Assembly (NCBI GenBank): GCA_963632245.1
Contig: CAVGTF010000001.1
Location: 1 to 64,000 of the forward strand
Length of the DNA: 64,000 nucleotides
Source of the DNA: UBA1724 sp963632245
GTDB taxonomy: Bacteria; Verrucomicrobiota; Lentisphaeria; Oligosphaerales; Oligosphaeraceae
Reading direction: 5' to 3'
Part shown: positions 8,375-18,165 of the stretch, in pieces
Layout of the letters: the number at the start of each line of letters is the position of its first letter
Position numbering within the stretch: the first letter of the stretch is position 1
The notes under the pieces: generated by a model
What the model was told of the DNA's origin: nothing
The model's database searches: none
The model's input: the letters and a program-made list of their open reading frames with translations, nothing else
Program-made: the position numbers and the translations under genes

Positions 8375-8794
8375 CTATTCGGCGACGTAACGGGAGAGGA
8401 AGCGGCAGCGGACGGGCAGCTTGCTGGACGCCAGTGCCAGGGCTTCCTTGGCAACAGTCTCGGAGCATCCGGAGAGCTCGATGAGCATGTTACCGGGACG
8501 GATAACGGCGACCCAGAATTCGGGAGCGCCCTTTCCCTTACCCATACGGGTTTCCAAGGGCTTCTTGGAGACGGGCTTGTCGGGGAAGACGCGGATCCAG
8601 ATCTGGCCCTTACGCTCCATGCGACGGGTAGCCGCCACACGAGCCGCCTCAATCTGGGCACCAGTCAGCCAGGCGCGCTCCAGGACCTGGAGGCCGTAGT
8701 CGCCGAAGTCCAGCTTGTTATTGCGCGTTGCGAGGCCCGCGCGCGTTCCGCGTTGCACCTTTCGGTGCTCTGCGCGTTTTGGCATTAATGGCAT
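8375..8794 (-). CDS. rplP: 50S ribosomal protein L16
   Basis: 139 residues with start [16 protein letters not shown], which aligns with the usual MLMPKR beginning. Family signatures [17 protein letters not shown] and [17 protein letters not shown] are complete. L16 organises the A-site region of the 50S subunit. The start lies 77 nt inside the end of rpsC in another frame, an unusually long overlap for this gene pair. The next start codon (second Met, 8785) would still leave a 68-nt overlap. Confidence 0.94.
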   Translation of the reverse strand: MPLMPKRAEHRKVQRGTRAGLATRNNKLDFGDYGLQVLERAWLTGAQIEAARVAATRRMERKGQIWIRVFPDKPVSKKPLETRMGKGKGAPEFWVAVIRPGNMLIELSGCSETVAKEALALASSKLPVRCRFLSRYVAE

Positions 8795-9530
8795 TGTTGA
8801 TTTCCTCCCAGTTTTCGGGTTTGCAGATCCAGACTTTGATTCCAATCAGGCCGGCCAGGGTGTGAGCTTCCACGAAGCCGTAGTCGATGTTGGCGGAGAG
8901 GGTGTGCAGGGGCACCTTGCCCTCCTTGTACTGCTCGACACGGGCCAGTTCGGCGCCGCCCAGACGACCGCTGATGCGGATACGGACGCCCTCGGCGCCG
9001 CGCTCCATGGCGGTCTGGATGGCGCGCTTCATGGCGCGGCGGAAAGCCACGCGGCGCTCCAGCTGCTGAGCGATGGACTCGGCCACGAGCATGGCGTCCA
9101 CCTCAGGCACGCGGATCTCCTTGACGTCGACGAGGATTTCCTCGTCCTTGGCGACATCCTGGAGTTCTTCCTTAATCTTGTCGAGGCCGGCGCCCTTCTT
9201 CTCGTTCTTGGCATCGGCAGCGGGTGCCGCGGGGCGTGCGCCCTTCTTGTCGTTGCGATCCTCGAAGTGTCCGGTGATGATGATGCCGGGACGAGCGGTG
9301 AAGATGGTGAGGCGCAGGCGGCGTCCGAAGCGCTCGATGAGCACCTTGGAGACGCTGGCGTTCTTCAGGAGAGCGTCCAGCTTCTTGCGGATTTTGAGAT
9401 CCTCCTGGAGGAGTTCTCCGAAGGACTTGTTGATGCTGCCGACCTTCTCGTGGCTCCGTGCGAACCAGCGGGACTTCCAGTCCTTGCGGAGAGGAAGGCG
9501 GAAGCCAATCGGATTAACTTTTTGACCCAC
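8718..9530 (-). CDS. rpsC: 30S ribosomal protein S3 with KH-domain insertion
   Basis: 270 residues, longer than the usual 210-230. The GTG start is supported by GGAGG 7 nt upstream and by the conserved [13 protein letters not shown]. The N-terminal KH domain is interrupted at about residues 87-109 by a charged and alanine-rich insert, placed exactly before the GxxG loop, which now reads EKKG. The C-terminal domain is normal ([48 protein letters not shown]). The last 30 residues form a basic tail that overlaps rplP. S3 lines the mRNA entry tunnel. Confidence 0.95.
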   Translation of the reverse strand: MGQKVNPIGFRLPLRKDWKSRWFARSHEKVGSINKSFGELLQEDLKIRKKLDALLKNASVSKVLIERFGRRLRLTIFTARPGIIITGHFEDRNDKKGARPAAPAADAKNEKKGAGLDKIKEELQDVAKDEEILVDVKEIRVPEVDAMLVAESIAQQLERRVAFRRAMKRAIQTAMERGAEGVRIRISGRLGGAELARVEQYKEGKVPLHTLSANIDYGFVEAHTLAGLIGIKVWICKPENWEEINNAINAKTRRAPKGATRNARGPRNAQ

Positions 9531-9545
9531 AGTGATTCCTCCTGA

Positions 9546-9887
9546 TTATGCCTGGTCCGATACGGTGATGCGGATATGGCTGGTGCGCTTAAGGATGCGT
9601 CCGGCGGATCCACGGCTGCGCGGCCAGAAGCGGCGCATGGTGGGGCCTTCGCCGACGACGGCTTCCTTGACGATCAGCTGGCTCCGGTTGACGGCGCCGA
9701 CCTCTGCGTTTTCGGCATTGGCCACGGCAGACTTCAGCGTTGCCTCCACCAGGCGTGCCGCCTTGCGCGGAATCAGCGCCACGGTGTTCAACGCCGTGAT
9801 GGCGGGCTTCCCCTGGATCAGGCGCGTGACCTCACGCGCCTTGAAGGGAGAAATCCGCACATACTTGGAAATGGCGATTTTTTCCAT
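9546..9887 (-). CDS. rplV: 50S ribosomal protein L22
   Basis: 113 residues. Start at MEKIAISKYVRISPFKAREV, which begins as L22 proteins do; upstream in-frame sequence is not L22-like. The tunnel-lining beta hairpin and the C-terminal GPTMRRFWPRSRGSAGRILKR are intact. It is the first gene of this operon: rpsS, rplB, rplW, rplD, rplC and rpsJ, normally upstream, are not in the following DNA. No strong Shine-Dalgarno is visible (AGCAAAG only). Confidence 0.96.
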   Translation of the reverse strand: MEKIAISKYVRISPFKAREVTRLIQGKPAITALNTVALIPRKAARLVEATLKSAVANAENAEVGAVNRSQLIVKEAVVGEGPTMRRFWPRSRGSAGRILKRTSHIRITVSDQA

Positions 9888-10321
9888 CTTTGCTGTGTTT
9901 AGGGTTCCTTGTTTGGGACGAACGTAACGAAAAAAAAGAGCGTTTTGAGGTGCGGCGGGGCGGTTTGTTACGGGGCGCAAGGGGGCACAGTCCTCTATTC
10001 GAGGGTGTTTTAGGGATCCCCGAGCGCGGCGTCTTGCTCGCCGCCTCCCAACCATGCTCCGGGGTATGGCGGGCAATAAGCCACCGGCGGAGCCTGTCTT
10101 GCCGTGGCGAGAAACCCCGCCCGGCTCGGATTCGGCTAGGAGAAGATTTGTATTCGACGTAGGGAAAACGGCGAAAAGCCGCAGGGCGTACCCTGCCCTA
10201 GGTCGTGTGCAAGGACGGTTAATGTAACGGCGCCCCGCGATTTTTCCAGTCTCCCCCCGAAAAAAGGGAGAAGGGCATGGAGAATGTGTCCGGATTTGTC
10301 ATCCGGGCATCCCGGCGTTTT
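9888..10321 (-). other. Leader region of the rplV operon, no gene
   Basis: 434 bp without a supportable ORF between rplV and the coiled-coil gene, both on the minus strand. It must contain the promoter and leader of the truncated ribosomal operon. One clear hairpin is GCGGCG-agcaaga-CGCCGC (about 10023-10041). A CCGGAT-ttgtc-ATCCGG stem-loop (10291-10307), near a CCGGG-cat-CCCGG hairpin, lies just past the stop of the upstream gene and may act as its terminator. I could not fix a convincing promoter. Confidence 0.4.
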
Positions 10322-11104
10322 TTATTTTTCTTGTGCCGGTGCGACGCGATGGAGGAGGGTTCCTGGGGGGAGAGTCCGGATGTCGCCGTCTTTGGGGACA
10401 GCGGCGGCGCGAGTGGGGTGGACCAGGACCACTTCCAAAGTCGCCAGGGTCTCCTCGCCGCGTTTCCATTGGAGGAGGGATCCCTCGCGAAGTCCATGGA
10501 GGGATCCCTGATCCAGGAGTGCCAATTGGGTCTCGGGATCCACCTGGAGGACCGCGCAGCTACCGATGGCGAGATCCTGGTCTTGTGCCGCCAATCCGAC
10601 GACGCCGAGACACTCCTCCAGCTGTTTCCGGACCTCCTGGGCGCTATCCTGGACCTTGTCCTTGAGGGGCTGTGAGGCCTGGGCGGCCTCCAGGGCGGCG
10701 GATGCCGCATCACGGTTTTTATTCCAGGTCTCCTGGAGTTCCAGGAGGAGTCGTCGGCAATCGGCCAAGACGGCGAGCATTTCCACGGCATCGGGGGCTT
10801 CGCTTTGGGCGTTTTCGGCCTCCCGAAGGAGGTGTGCCGCCTTCAGGTCCTGTGCCACCAGGGATCGCGCCAGCCGATCGGAGTCCATGAGGATGGTGGC
10901 GTAGTCCCGTCGGAGTCCCGCCAACTCCTGTTCCCGGAGCTTGAGGGTCTCCTGGAGTTGCTGGCGTTCAGTCTGGCACTGTGCCAGCGCCTGCCGGCTC
11001 TCCTCCAGTTGCATGCGAAGGACCTCAGCGGGGGCGTTTTCCTCCTGGGCGCAGAGGCCCCATGATAGGAGGAATGCCAGCAGAATGACGGGGAATCGCG
11101 TCAT
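10322..11104 (-). CDS. Secreted or periplasmic coiled-coil protein with C-terminal beta-barrel-like domain
   Basis: 260 residues, not recognised as a named family. Residues 1-19 form a signal peptide (LLAFLLSWGLCAQ). Residues 25-170 are highly charged and Gln/Glu/Leu-rich, predicted coiled coil. The C-terminal 80 residues (VLQVDPETQLALLDQGSLHGL, then REGSLLQW and LEVVLVHPTRAA) look like a small beta-barrel domain that in other bacteria binds near cell-wall machinery (MreC- or FlgT-like pattern); this is a weak inference. It follows hldD by 11 nt and is probably the last gene of the aroB-aroA-aroC-hldD unit. Confidence 0.6.
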   Translation of the reverse strand: MTRFPVILLAFLLSWGLCAQEENAPAEVLRMQLEESRQALAQCQTERQQLQETLKLREQELAGLRRDYATILMDSDRLARSLVAQDLKAAHLLREAENAQSEAPDAVEMLAVLADCRRLLLELQETWNKNRDAASAALEAAQASQPLKDKVQDSAQEVRKQLEECLGVVGLAAQDQDLAIGSCAVLQVDPETQLALLDQGSLHGLREGSLLQWKRGEETLATLEVVLVHPTRAAAVPKDGDIRTLPPGTLLHRVAPAQEK

Positions 11105-11115
11105 GAGTCGGTGGT

Positions 11116-12138
11116 CTAAAGATCTCCCAGATGGGCGCCCTTGTCCAGATAGCGGACGTATTCCCGTGCCGCCTCTTCCAGCGTGAGGGGGGTCTCGGCG
11201 TATCCCGCCTTCCGGATCTTGTCCATCTCCAGGCAGGTGTAGTACTGATACCGTGCCTTGAGTTCCTCGGGCATCTCGATGTATTGGATGCGGGGTTCCC
11301 GTTGCATGGCATTGAACATGGCGTGCGCCAGATCATTCCAGGAGCGGGTGGAGCCGTAGCCGATGTTGTAGAGGCCACAGCACTTCGCGCCATCGTTCAT
11401 GAAGAAGATGGTCATGTTGGCGGCATCGGTCACATAGAGGAAGTCCCGCACCTGCTCGCCATCGGCGTATTCGGGGCGGTAGCTCTTGAAGAGCTTCACC
11501 TCGCCATCCTTGGAGATCTGCTCGTAGCAGCGAAGGAGCATGCTGCGCATCTTTCCCTTGTGGTATTCGTTGGGGCCGAAGACATTGGAGTATTTCACGC
11601 CAACGAAGGAGGCGCCGCCCTCCACGGGGGCGGTCAGCCAGCCGCGATGGAGGAGATACTGGTCGAAGATCTGCTTGGAGTAGCCGTATTTGTTGAGGGG
11701 CCGCAGCAGATGGATGGTCTTCTCGTCGTCCTTGAAACCCTGCTCGCCGTCGCCATAAGTCGCTGCGCTGGAGGCATAGACCATGCGGACGCCGCGGCGG
11801 ACGCAGTAGTCGGCCAGAAGTTTTCCGCAAGCGAAATTATTTTCGATGAGGTAGGAGGCATCGGGCTCGGTGGTATCGGAGCAGTTTCCCAGATGGAAGA
11901 TGACCTGGAAGGGATACTTCTTGTCCAGGAGTCCGGAAGAGAGCTCCTCGTAGAAGCCGTCGTCCTTTTCGAAGTAGTCGGCGAAGCGGAGCGCCCGGAG
12001 ATTCTGCCACTTCTCGCCGTCTTTCAGGGAGTCCACGATCACGATGTTCTCGTAGCCCATCTGGTTGAGGCGGTAGACGATTGCGCTGCCAATGAGCCCC
12101 GCGCCGCCAGTCACCAGAATCCATGCATCACGTTCCAT
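11116..12138 (-). CDS. hldD: ADP-L-glycero-D-manno-heptose 6-epimerase
   Basis: 340 residues, SDR-extended fold. The NAD(P)-binding TGGAGLIG motif is at 10-17 and the catalytic pair Y151/K155 in YGYSK. The stretch FGPNEYHKGKMRSM is the hallmark of HldD (RfaD), distinguishing it from other epimerases. The enzyme makes the heptose precursor of LPS inner core, so the organism probably has a heptose-containing LPS. A GAGG ribosome site precedes the ATG. It follows aroC by 65 nt. Confidence 0.88.
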   Translation of the reverse strand: MERDAWILVTGGAGLIGSAIVYRLNQMGYENIVIVDSLKDGEKWQNLRALRFADYFEKDDGFYEELSSGLLDKKYPFQVIFHLGNCSDTTEPDASYLIENNFACGKLLADYCVRRGVRMVYASSAATYGDGEQGFKDDEKTIHLLRPLNKYGYSKQIFDQYLLHRGWLTAPVEGGASFVGVKYSNVFGPNEYHKGKMRSMLLRCYEQISKDGEVKLFKSYRPEYADGEQVRDFLYVTDAANMTIFFMNDGAKCCGLYNIGYGSTRSWNDLAHAMFNAMQREPRIQYIEMPEELKARYQYYTCLEMDKIRKAGYAETPLTLEEAAREYVRYLDKGAHLGDL

Positions 12139-12203
12139 GAAAATTACCTCGAGTTATTGAGTGCTATTTGTTGAATAGAAAGAGAAAGCGTCCCCGGTTT
12201 GAT

Positions 12204-13289
12204 TTACGGACGGGGTTCCCGGAGGGCGTCGTAGACCGCCAGGGCGGCGGCCGCCATGACCACCGGCACCGCGCGCACGACGATGCAGGGATCGTGTCGT
12301 CCGGCGATGGAGAGCTCCTGTGGCTCGTGTTTGGAGAGCGAGACGCTCTTCTGGGGTTGTCCAATGGAGGGCGTGGGCTTGAATGCCGCCCGGAAGACCA
12401 GTGGCATGCCCGTGGAAATGCCGCCCAGAATGCCGCCGCAGTGGTTGGTCTCCGTGCGCACACGGTCCTTGGCGTCCACCACATACGGGTCGTTGTTTTC
12501 GCTGCCGCGCACGCAGCTGCTGTAGAAGCCGTCACCAAAAGAGACGCCCTTCACTGCGGGAATGGCGAAGAGTGCCTGGGAGAGTCGGTTTTCCAGGCCA
12601 TCGAACATGGGATCGCCAATGCCGGCGGGCAGTCCCACAACCGCGGCCTCCACCACGCCACCCACGGAATCGCGCTCCTTGCGCGCGGCCTCCACCAGCT
12701 CCCGCATGTAAGCGCCGGCCTCGTCGTCCAAAACCGGGAAGGGCTTCTGAGAGACCCGCCGCAATTCTGCGCGGCTCACCAGCACGGGATCGAAGACCTC
12801 GTCGCCCACATTGCCGATCTGAGCGATGTGCGCCCCGACGGTGATGCCCTTCTTTTCCAGGATCTGCAGGAGGATTCCGCCGGCGATGCACAGTGGCGCC
12901 GTCAGGCGTCCGGAGAAGATTCCGCCGCCGCGGATGTCGTTGAAGCCGTGGAATTTAACGGCGGCGGGATAGTCGGCGTGACCGGGTCGCGGGCAGTCCT
13001 TCAGGTCGTTGTAATCCCGAGAATGCTGATCGGAATTCCGGATGATTGCGCAGAGAGTAGCGCCGGTGGTGACGCCGTCTTGGAGTCCGGCGAGGAATTC
13101 GGGGTGATCGGGCTCTTTTCGTTGGGTAGCCAGGGCGTTTCGTCCGGGTGCGCGGCGATCCAGGAATGCCTGGAGGGCCTCCAGATCCACGGGGAATCCA
13201 GCGGGGAGTCCCTCCAGAGTGCAACCGATGGCGGGGCCGTGGGATTCGCCGAAGATGGTGAGCCGAATGTTCTTGCCGTAGGAATTCAC
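12204..13289 (-). CDS. aroC: Chorismate synthase
   Basis: 361 residues. It converts EPSP to chorismate with reduced FMN, the last shikimate step. Signatures are intact: IFGESHGPAIGCTLEG at the N-terminus, CPRPGHADY, FNDIRGGGIFSGRLT, and the C-terminal RHDPCIVVRAVPVV. The GTG start is chosen because GGAGAGGAG lies about 8 nt upstream and the protein then begins with the conserved NSYGKNIRLT; it overlaps the aroA stop by four bases (GTGA), indicating translational coupling. Confidence 0.96.
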   Translation of the reverse strand: MNSYGKNIRLTIFGESHGPAIGCTLEGLPAGFPVDLEALQAFLDRRAPGRNALATQRKEPDHPEFLAGLQDGVTTGATLCAIIRNSDQHSRDYNDLKDCPRPGHADYPAAVKFHGFNDIRGGGIFSGRLTAPLCIAGGILLQILEKKGITVGAHIAQIGNVGDEVFDPVLVSRAELRRVSQKPFPVLDDEAGAYMRELVEAARKERDSVGGVVEAAVVGLPAGIGDPMFDGLENRLSQALFAIPAVKGVSFGDGFYSSCVRGSENNDPYVVDAKDRVRTETNHCGGILGGISTGMPLVFRAAFKPTPSIGQPQKSVSLSKHEPQELSIAGRHDPCIVVRAVPVVMAAAALAVYDALREPRP

Positions 13290-14524
13290 AACGAGATCTC
13301 CTCTCCAGTGCAAAGGGAATAGGCCTGCCAAAAGGCCGGCCAGGACTTGGAAACCGCCTGGGCGTCCAGGATCTCCACCACGCCATCCGCAGCACAGGCC
13401 GCGGCGGCCGCCGCCATGACAATGCGGTGGTCGTTGACGCCATCCACCACGCCGCCATGATAGCGCTCCACGCCAGTGACCGTCAGGGAGTCCCGGGTGG
13501 TCTCCACCATGCCGCCCAAAGAAAGCAACAGGCGTCGGACCGCCTCCAGACGATCGGATTCCTTCAGGCGCAGACGCTCCGCATGGAGAAAACGGGTGGT
13601 GCCACGGGAAAGCCCCGCCACCACTGCCAATGCGGGGACCATGTCCGGAATGGCGCGCACATCGATCTCCGACACCGCGTGGAGCTCCCCGGGACGCACC
13701 CGGAGATCCGCGCCGGCAAAGTCCACTTGTGCTCCGAAGGCGCGGAGAAGCTCCACCACCCGTCGGTCGCCCTGGGCGGACTCCGCAGACAGATTTCTCA
13801 GCAGGAGCCCCTCGGGATTGCCGTGACCAAGGGCGGCGGCGACCATGGGGAATGCGGCGGCGGACCAATCGCCCTCCACGGGCGGCATGTCCGCGCAAGC
13901 GCGGTAGTGTTGTCCGCCGGGGACGTGGAAAGCATCGGGGGACTCCTCCACCACCACTCCGAAGCGCCGCATGGCATCTAGGGTCAAGGTCACATAATCC
14001 CGGGACTCCAGGGGAGTCGTGAGCCGCACCACGCCCTCCTGTCCCGTCAAGGGCAATGCCAGGAGGATTCCGGTGACGAATTGTGAGGAGATATTTCCGG
14101 GAAGAGCGAATTCACCGCCCTCCATGGACCCCTCCAGCGTCAACGGCAGATGCTCGCTGTTGCAACGGACGCCATGGCGGCGCAGTTCCGTCAAGAGGGT
14201 ATCCACGGGCCGTTCCGGCAGACGGCCCTGTCCCGTAAAGCGGGTGGGGCGCCCCAATGCGGCGGCCACGGGCATGAGAAACCGGAGCGTGCTGCCGGAT
14301 TCCCCGCAGTCCAGAACAGCTTCGGCAGCAACGGGATCCAGCAGTGCCTCCAGACAGCGCCGGGTGGCGAACAGATCCGCGGAGGCAGGACCATGCAGGG
14401 TCACTTTTGACGGCGAGACACCCGAAAGCGCGGCGCAGATCATCTGTCGGTGCGCCACGGATTTGGAGGACGGTATCTGGACCGTGCCTCGCCAAAGCTG
14501 AGGAGTCAGCACAACGCGGCTCAT
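13286..14524 (-). CDS. aroA: 3-phosphoshikimate 1-carboxyvinyltransferase (EPSP synthase)
   Basis: 412 residues. Visible motifs are PSSKSVAHRQMICAAL (phosphate-binding N-terminus), CGESGSTLRFLMP, RLRLKESDR and DGVNDHRIVMA. It transfers the enolpyruvyl group from PEP to shikimate-3-phosphate. The GES-GSTLRF motif differs from the GNAGTAMR motif of enterobacterial enzymes and resembles the form in clostridia. The start used overlaps the aroB stop as ATGA; an upstream in-frame ATG four codons earlier is possible. Confidence 0.95.
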   Translation of the reverse strand: MSRVVLTPQLWRGTVQIPSSKSVAHRQMICAALSGVSPSKVTLHGPASADLFATRRCLEALLDPVAAEAVLDCGESGSTLRFLMPVAAALGRPTRFTGQGRLPERPVDTLLTELRRHGVRCNSEHLPLTLEGSMEGGEFALPGNISSQFVTGILLALPLTGQEGVVRLTTPLESRDYVTLTLDAMRRFGVVVEESPDAFHVPGGQHYRACADMPPVEGDWSAAAFPMVAAALGHGNPEGLLLRNLSAESAQGDRRVVELLRAFGAQVDFAGADLRVRPGELHAVSEIDVRAIPDMVPALAVVAGLSRGTTRFLHAERLRLKESDRLEAVRRLLLSLGGMVETTRDSLTVTGVERYHGGVVDGVNDHRIVMAAAAAACAADGVVEILDAQAVSKSWPAFWQAYSLCTGEEISL

Positions 14525-15576
14525 GCGGTCTTCCATCCCGAGCGGATTTGAGAGACCGGCACCCGGCGCAACACACAGTGCCCCAGGACCTCCGGCACCA
14601 CCAGCGTCAGAGAATCGCCGCTGCGCTTCTTGTCATGGAGCATCGCCTCCACCAACTCCTCCCAGGGATAGGGGAGCACCACGGGGAGCTCATATTGCAG
14701 AAGGGACTGTTCCAACGCCACATGCAACTCCGGCTCGCGGCACCATCCCAGGCGCTCCGCCATCCGGGTGATAGCCGCCATGCCGATGGCAACTGCCTGA
14801 CCGTGGGAGATCCCGAAATGACTGCGGCGCTCCACGGCATGCCCGATGGTGTGTCCAAAATTCAGCAACGCGCGGTCGCCGCGGTCGAATTCGTCTCCGG
14901 CGACAATCTCCGCCTTGATCTCCACGCAACGCGCGATGACCTCCCGGAGATGTTCCTGGAGGCCATTGGGTGCCGCTAGTGTACGGAAGAGCCCCGCATC
15001 GCGGATCACGCCATATTTGATGGCCTCCGCCACGCCGTCAAAGAGGATTCGTTGCGGGAGGGTCTGCAGCAATTCGGTATCGCAGAGGACTCCGCTGGGC
15101 TGCCAGAAGGCGCCGGCCAGATTCTTTCCCTGCGGGAGGTCCACGCCCGTCTTGCCGCCCACCGAGGAGTCGATGGCCGCCAAAAGCGTGGTGGGGATCT
15201 GCACCACGCGGATGCCGCGCAGGTAGATGGCCGCCGTAAAGCCCGCCATATCGCCCGTCACACCACCGCCCAAGGCCACCACCAGATCACTCCGGGTCAG
15301 CTGCGCATTCGCCAAGAAGTCCAGCATTTCCGCGATGGAAGCGAGGGTCTTGCTGGCCTCGCCGGCGGGAAAGACATGCGACACCGCCCCCTCAGGCAAA
15401 AACGCCATGACCCGCTGCAGATGCAACGGTGCCACATTGCTGTCCGTAATCACCGCGACACGATGGGCACCCAGCCGCGCCACCAGCTCCGGCAACAGCG
15501 ACAGCGCGCCCTGTCCGATGGCGACCTGATAGTCGCCGCCAGAACAGTGAACGGGAATGCGGGAGAGGGAAGACAT
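14521..15576 (-). CDS. aroB: 3-dehydroquinate synthase
   Basis: 351 residues. NAD-binding GGGVTGDMAGFTAAIYLRG, the metal ligands in the GVAEAIKYG and NFGHTIGHAVE segments, and PTTLLAAIDSSVGGKTGV mark AroB, which cyclises DAHP. It is the first gene of aroB-aroA-aroC-hldD. Its start lies only 5 nt after the T-run of a (CTTCCTC)n repeat tail and has no Shine-Dalgarno sequence, so the repeat forms its entire proximal leader. Confidence 0.95.
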   Translation of the reverse strand: MSSLSRIPVHCSGGDYQVAIGQGALSLLPELVARLGAHRVAVITDSNVAPLHLQRVMAFLPEGAVSHVFPAGEASKTLASIAEMLDFLANAQLTRSDLVVALGGGVTGDMAGFTAAIYLRGIRVVQIPTTLLAAIDSSVGGKTGVDLPQGKNLAGAFWQPSGVLCDTELLQTLPQRILFDGVAEAIKYGVIRDAGLFRTLAAPNGLQEHLREVIARCVEIKAEIVAGDEFDRGDRALLNFGHTIGHAVERRSHFGISHGQAVAIGMAAITRMAERLGWCREPELHVALEQSLLQYELPVVLPYPWEELVEAMLHDKKRSGDSLTLVVPEVLGHCVLRRVPVSQIRSGWKTA

Positions 15577-15843
15577 ACAAGAAAAAAGGAGGAAGGAGGA
15601 GGGAGGAAGGAGGAAGTTAGGCCAGGGTTTCGTTGCCGAAACCCATCGCCGGGAAGACCCGGCGATTACGCCAATGCGCGCCCAGTGGCGCGCAAAAAGG
15701 GAAAAGGCAAAAATTGCACCGCCATTAGGCGGAAGAGCCGCGCAGCGACCTTGTAAACTGGTCGCTAGCCACTAATCACTAATTGCTAAGCACTTACGGC
15801 GCATTTGATGCGCCACAGCGGGGGCACGGGGGGCGCAAGCCCC
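15577..15843 (-). repeat. Mosaic hairpin-array intergenic repeat, copy 2
   Basis: Read on the minus strand toward aroB: heptamers like TAGTGATTAGTGGCTAG, a CCGCC-taat-GGCGG hairpin with GAAGAGCCGCGCAGCGA, GCGCGCCA/TGGGCGCGC arms, CGCCGGG-tctt-CCCGGCG, GGGTTTCG-gcaa-CGAAACCC, CTGGCCTAACTTCC, (CTTCCTC)n and a T-run. Almost the same unit follows directly as copy 3. Confidence 0.85.
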
Positions 15844-16093
15844 ACTAGAAAAAAGGAGGAAGGAGGAGGGAGGAAGGAGGAAGTTAGGCCAGGGTTTCGT
15901 TGCCGAAACCCATCGCCGGGAAGACCCGGCGATTGCGCCAATGCGCGCCCAGTTGGCGCGCAAAAAGGGAAAAGGCAAAAATCGCACCGCCATTAGGCGG
16001 AAGAGCGCCTGCTGCACCTTATAGGCTAGCCACTAATCACTAATTGCTAAGCAGTTACGACGCATTGATGCACCGTAATGGTGGCAACAGTCG
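15844..16093 (-). repeat. Mosaic hairpin-array intergenic repeat, copy 3 (direct repeat of copy 2)
   Basis: About 85-95% identical by eye to copy 2 over roughly 200 bp, in the same orientation and starting 250 bp away. Small differences are informative: TGGGCGCGC against TTGGCGCGC arms and a replaced GAGCGCCTGCTGC linker. The far end merges into the tyrA stop through a GGGAGTAGGGAGT module. Confidence 0.85.
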
Positions 16094-16957
16094 CTAGAAG
16101 AGGGAGTAGGGAGTGCGGGGAAGGGCGTTGACCTTCTCTTTGGTCTCGCGGCCCGTCCGGATCAGCTTCTGGAGCGCCGCCTCATCGCTGTCGGACAGCG
16201 CCGTCCGGAATGCCTGGAGATTCCCGATGACGTGATCCAGCTCCTTCAGCAGATCGTCCCGATTTGCCAGGAAGAGTTCGCTCCAGAGGGTCTCCTGCAT
16301 GGTGGCCACGCGGCTCATATCCCGGAAGGATCCCGCGGAGAATCCGCTATGCTGGAGGGCGGTGGGGGACTGCACGTAGGAGCTCGCCAGGATGTGTGGC
16401 AACTGGCTAGTATACGCGATGATCCGGTCGTGTTCCTCCGCAGTGGTGAATTTCACGCTGCCGAAGCCCAGTTCCAAAAAGAAGTTCTTCACCCGCTCCA
16501 GGGTCTCGATGGGCAGCGCCCCCTGAGGCACCAGAATCATGGATGCCTGGTTGAAGAGATTCCCCATGGATGCCTCAAAGCCCGAGCGCTCGATGCCCGC
16601 CATGGGATGGCCGCCGAGGAAGACCAATCCGTGATCCTTGCAGAGTCCCCCCAGCGCCTCGCAGACCACGCGCTTCACGCCGCAGCAGTCCACGACCAGC
16701 GTGCCGGGGCGCAACTGCGAAACATGCTCCTTCATCCACTGGATGGTCCCCTGGGGATACAGGGACAAAATCAGCATTTCCACCTTGCCTAGCTCACTAT
16801 CCTCCAGGATGCCATCCACCGCGCCGACCAGTTTCGCGCGGAGGCGGACGGATTCCTGGATGTCTGCGCCCAGCACCCGGTAGCCGCCATGCGCCTTGAT
16901 GGCGCGGGCCAGCGAGCCGCCGATGAGGCCCAGTCCCACGACGCCGATGGTCTCCAT
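16094..16957 (-). CDS. tyrA: Prephenate dehydrogenase
   Basis: 287 residues. The Rossmann motif VGLGLIGGSLA is at the N-terminus; DCCGVKR, GGHPMAGIERSG and the EEHDRIIAYTSQLPHILA helix are the usual TyrA landmarks. It oxidises prephenate to 4-hydroxyphenylpyruvate. There is no chorismate mutase or ACT domain. It starts 2 nt after the aroF stop. The last residues (PYSLF) are encoded by a copy of the GGGAGTAGGGAGT repeat module, so the C-terminus may have been altered by the repeat. Confidence 0.9.
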   Translation of the reverse strand: METIGVVGLGLIGGSLARAIKAHGGYRVLGADIQESVRLRAKLVGAVDGILEDSELGKVEMLILSLYPQGTIQWMKEHVSQLRPGTLVVDCCGVKRVVCEALGGLCKDHGLVFLGGHPMAGIERSGFEASMGNLFNQASMILVPQGALPIETLERVKNFFLELGFGSVKFTTAEEHDRIIAYTSQLPHILASSYVQSPTALQHSGFSAGSFRDMSRVATMQETLWSELFLANRDDLLKELDHVIGNLQAFRTALSDSDEAALQKLIRTGRETKEKVNALPRTPYSLF

Positions 16958-16959
16958 GG

Positions 16960-17985
<1,026 letters not shown>

Positions 17986-18086
17986 CCCCTCCCCTCAACA
18001 AAAAAACACACGTCCTCCGCGCCGAAAAAAATCAGGGAGGGGAGCAGGCGCAAAAGGACACAAGACTTTCCCCCGAAAAAAGAAAC

Positions 18087-18097
18087 GGCATAATTTA
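18087..18097 (-). promoter_or_regulatory. Candidate aroF promoter -10 with ATGCC start signature
   Basis: On the minus strand TAAATT is followed directly by ATGCC and GTTT. A TGGGCA sequence (4 of 6 -35 bases) lies 17 bp upstream. The same TAnnnT-ATGCC arrangement precedes gpsA and tig. Confidence 0.5.
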
Positions 18098-18165
18098 GCC
18101 TGCGTCCCATAAACTGCCCATATCCCCCACCCTGCAGACGCCCCCCCTCGGCGCACGCAGGCAGA

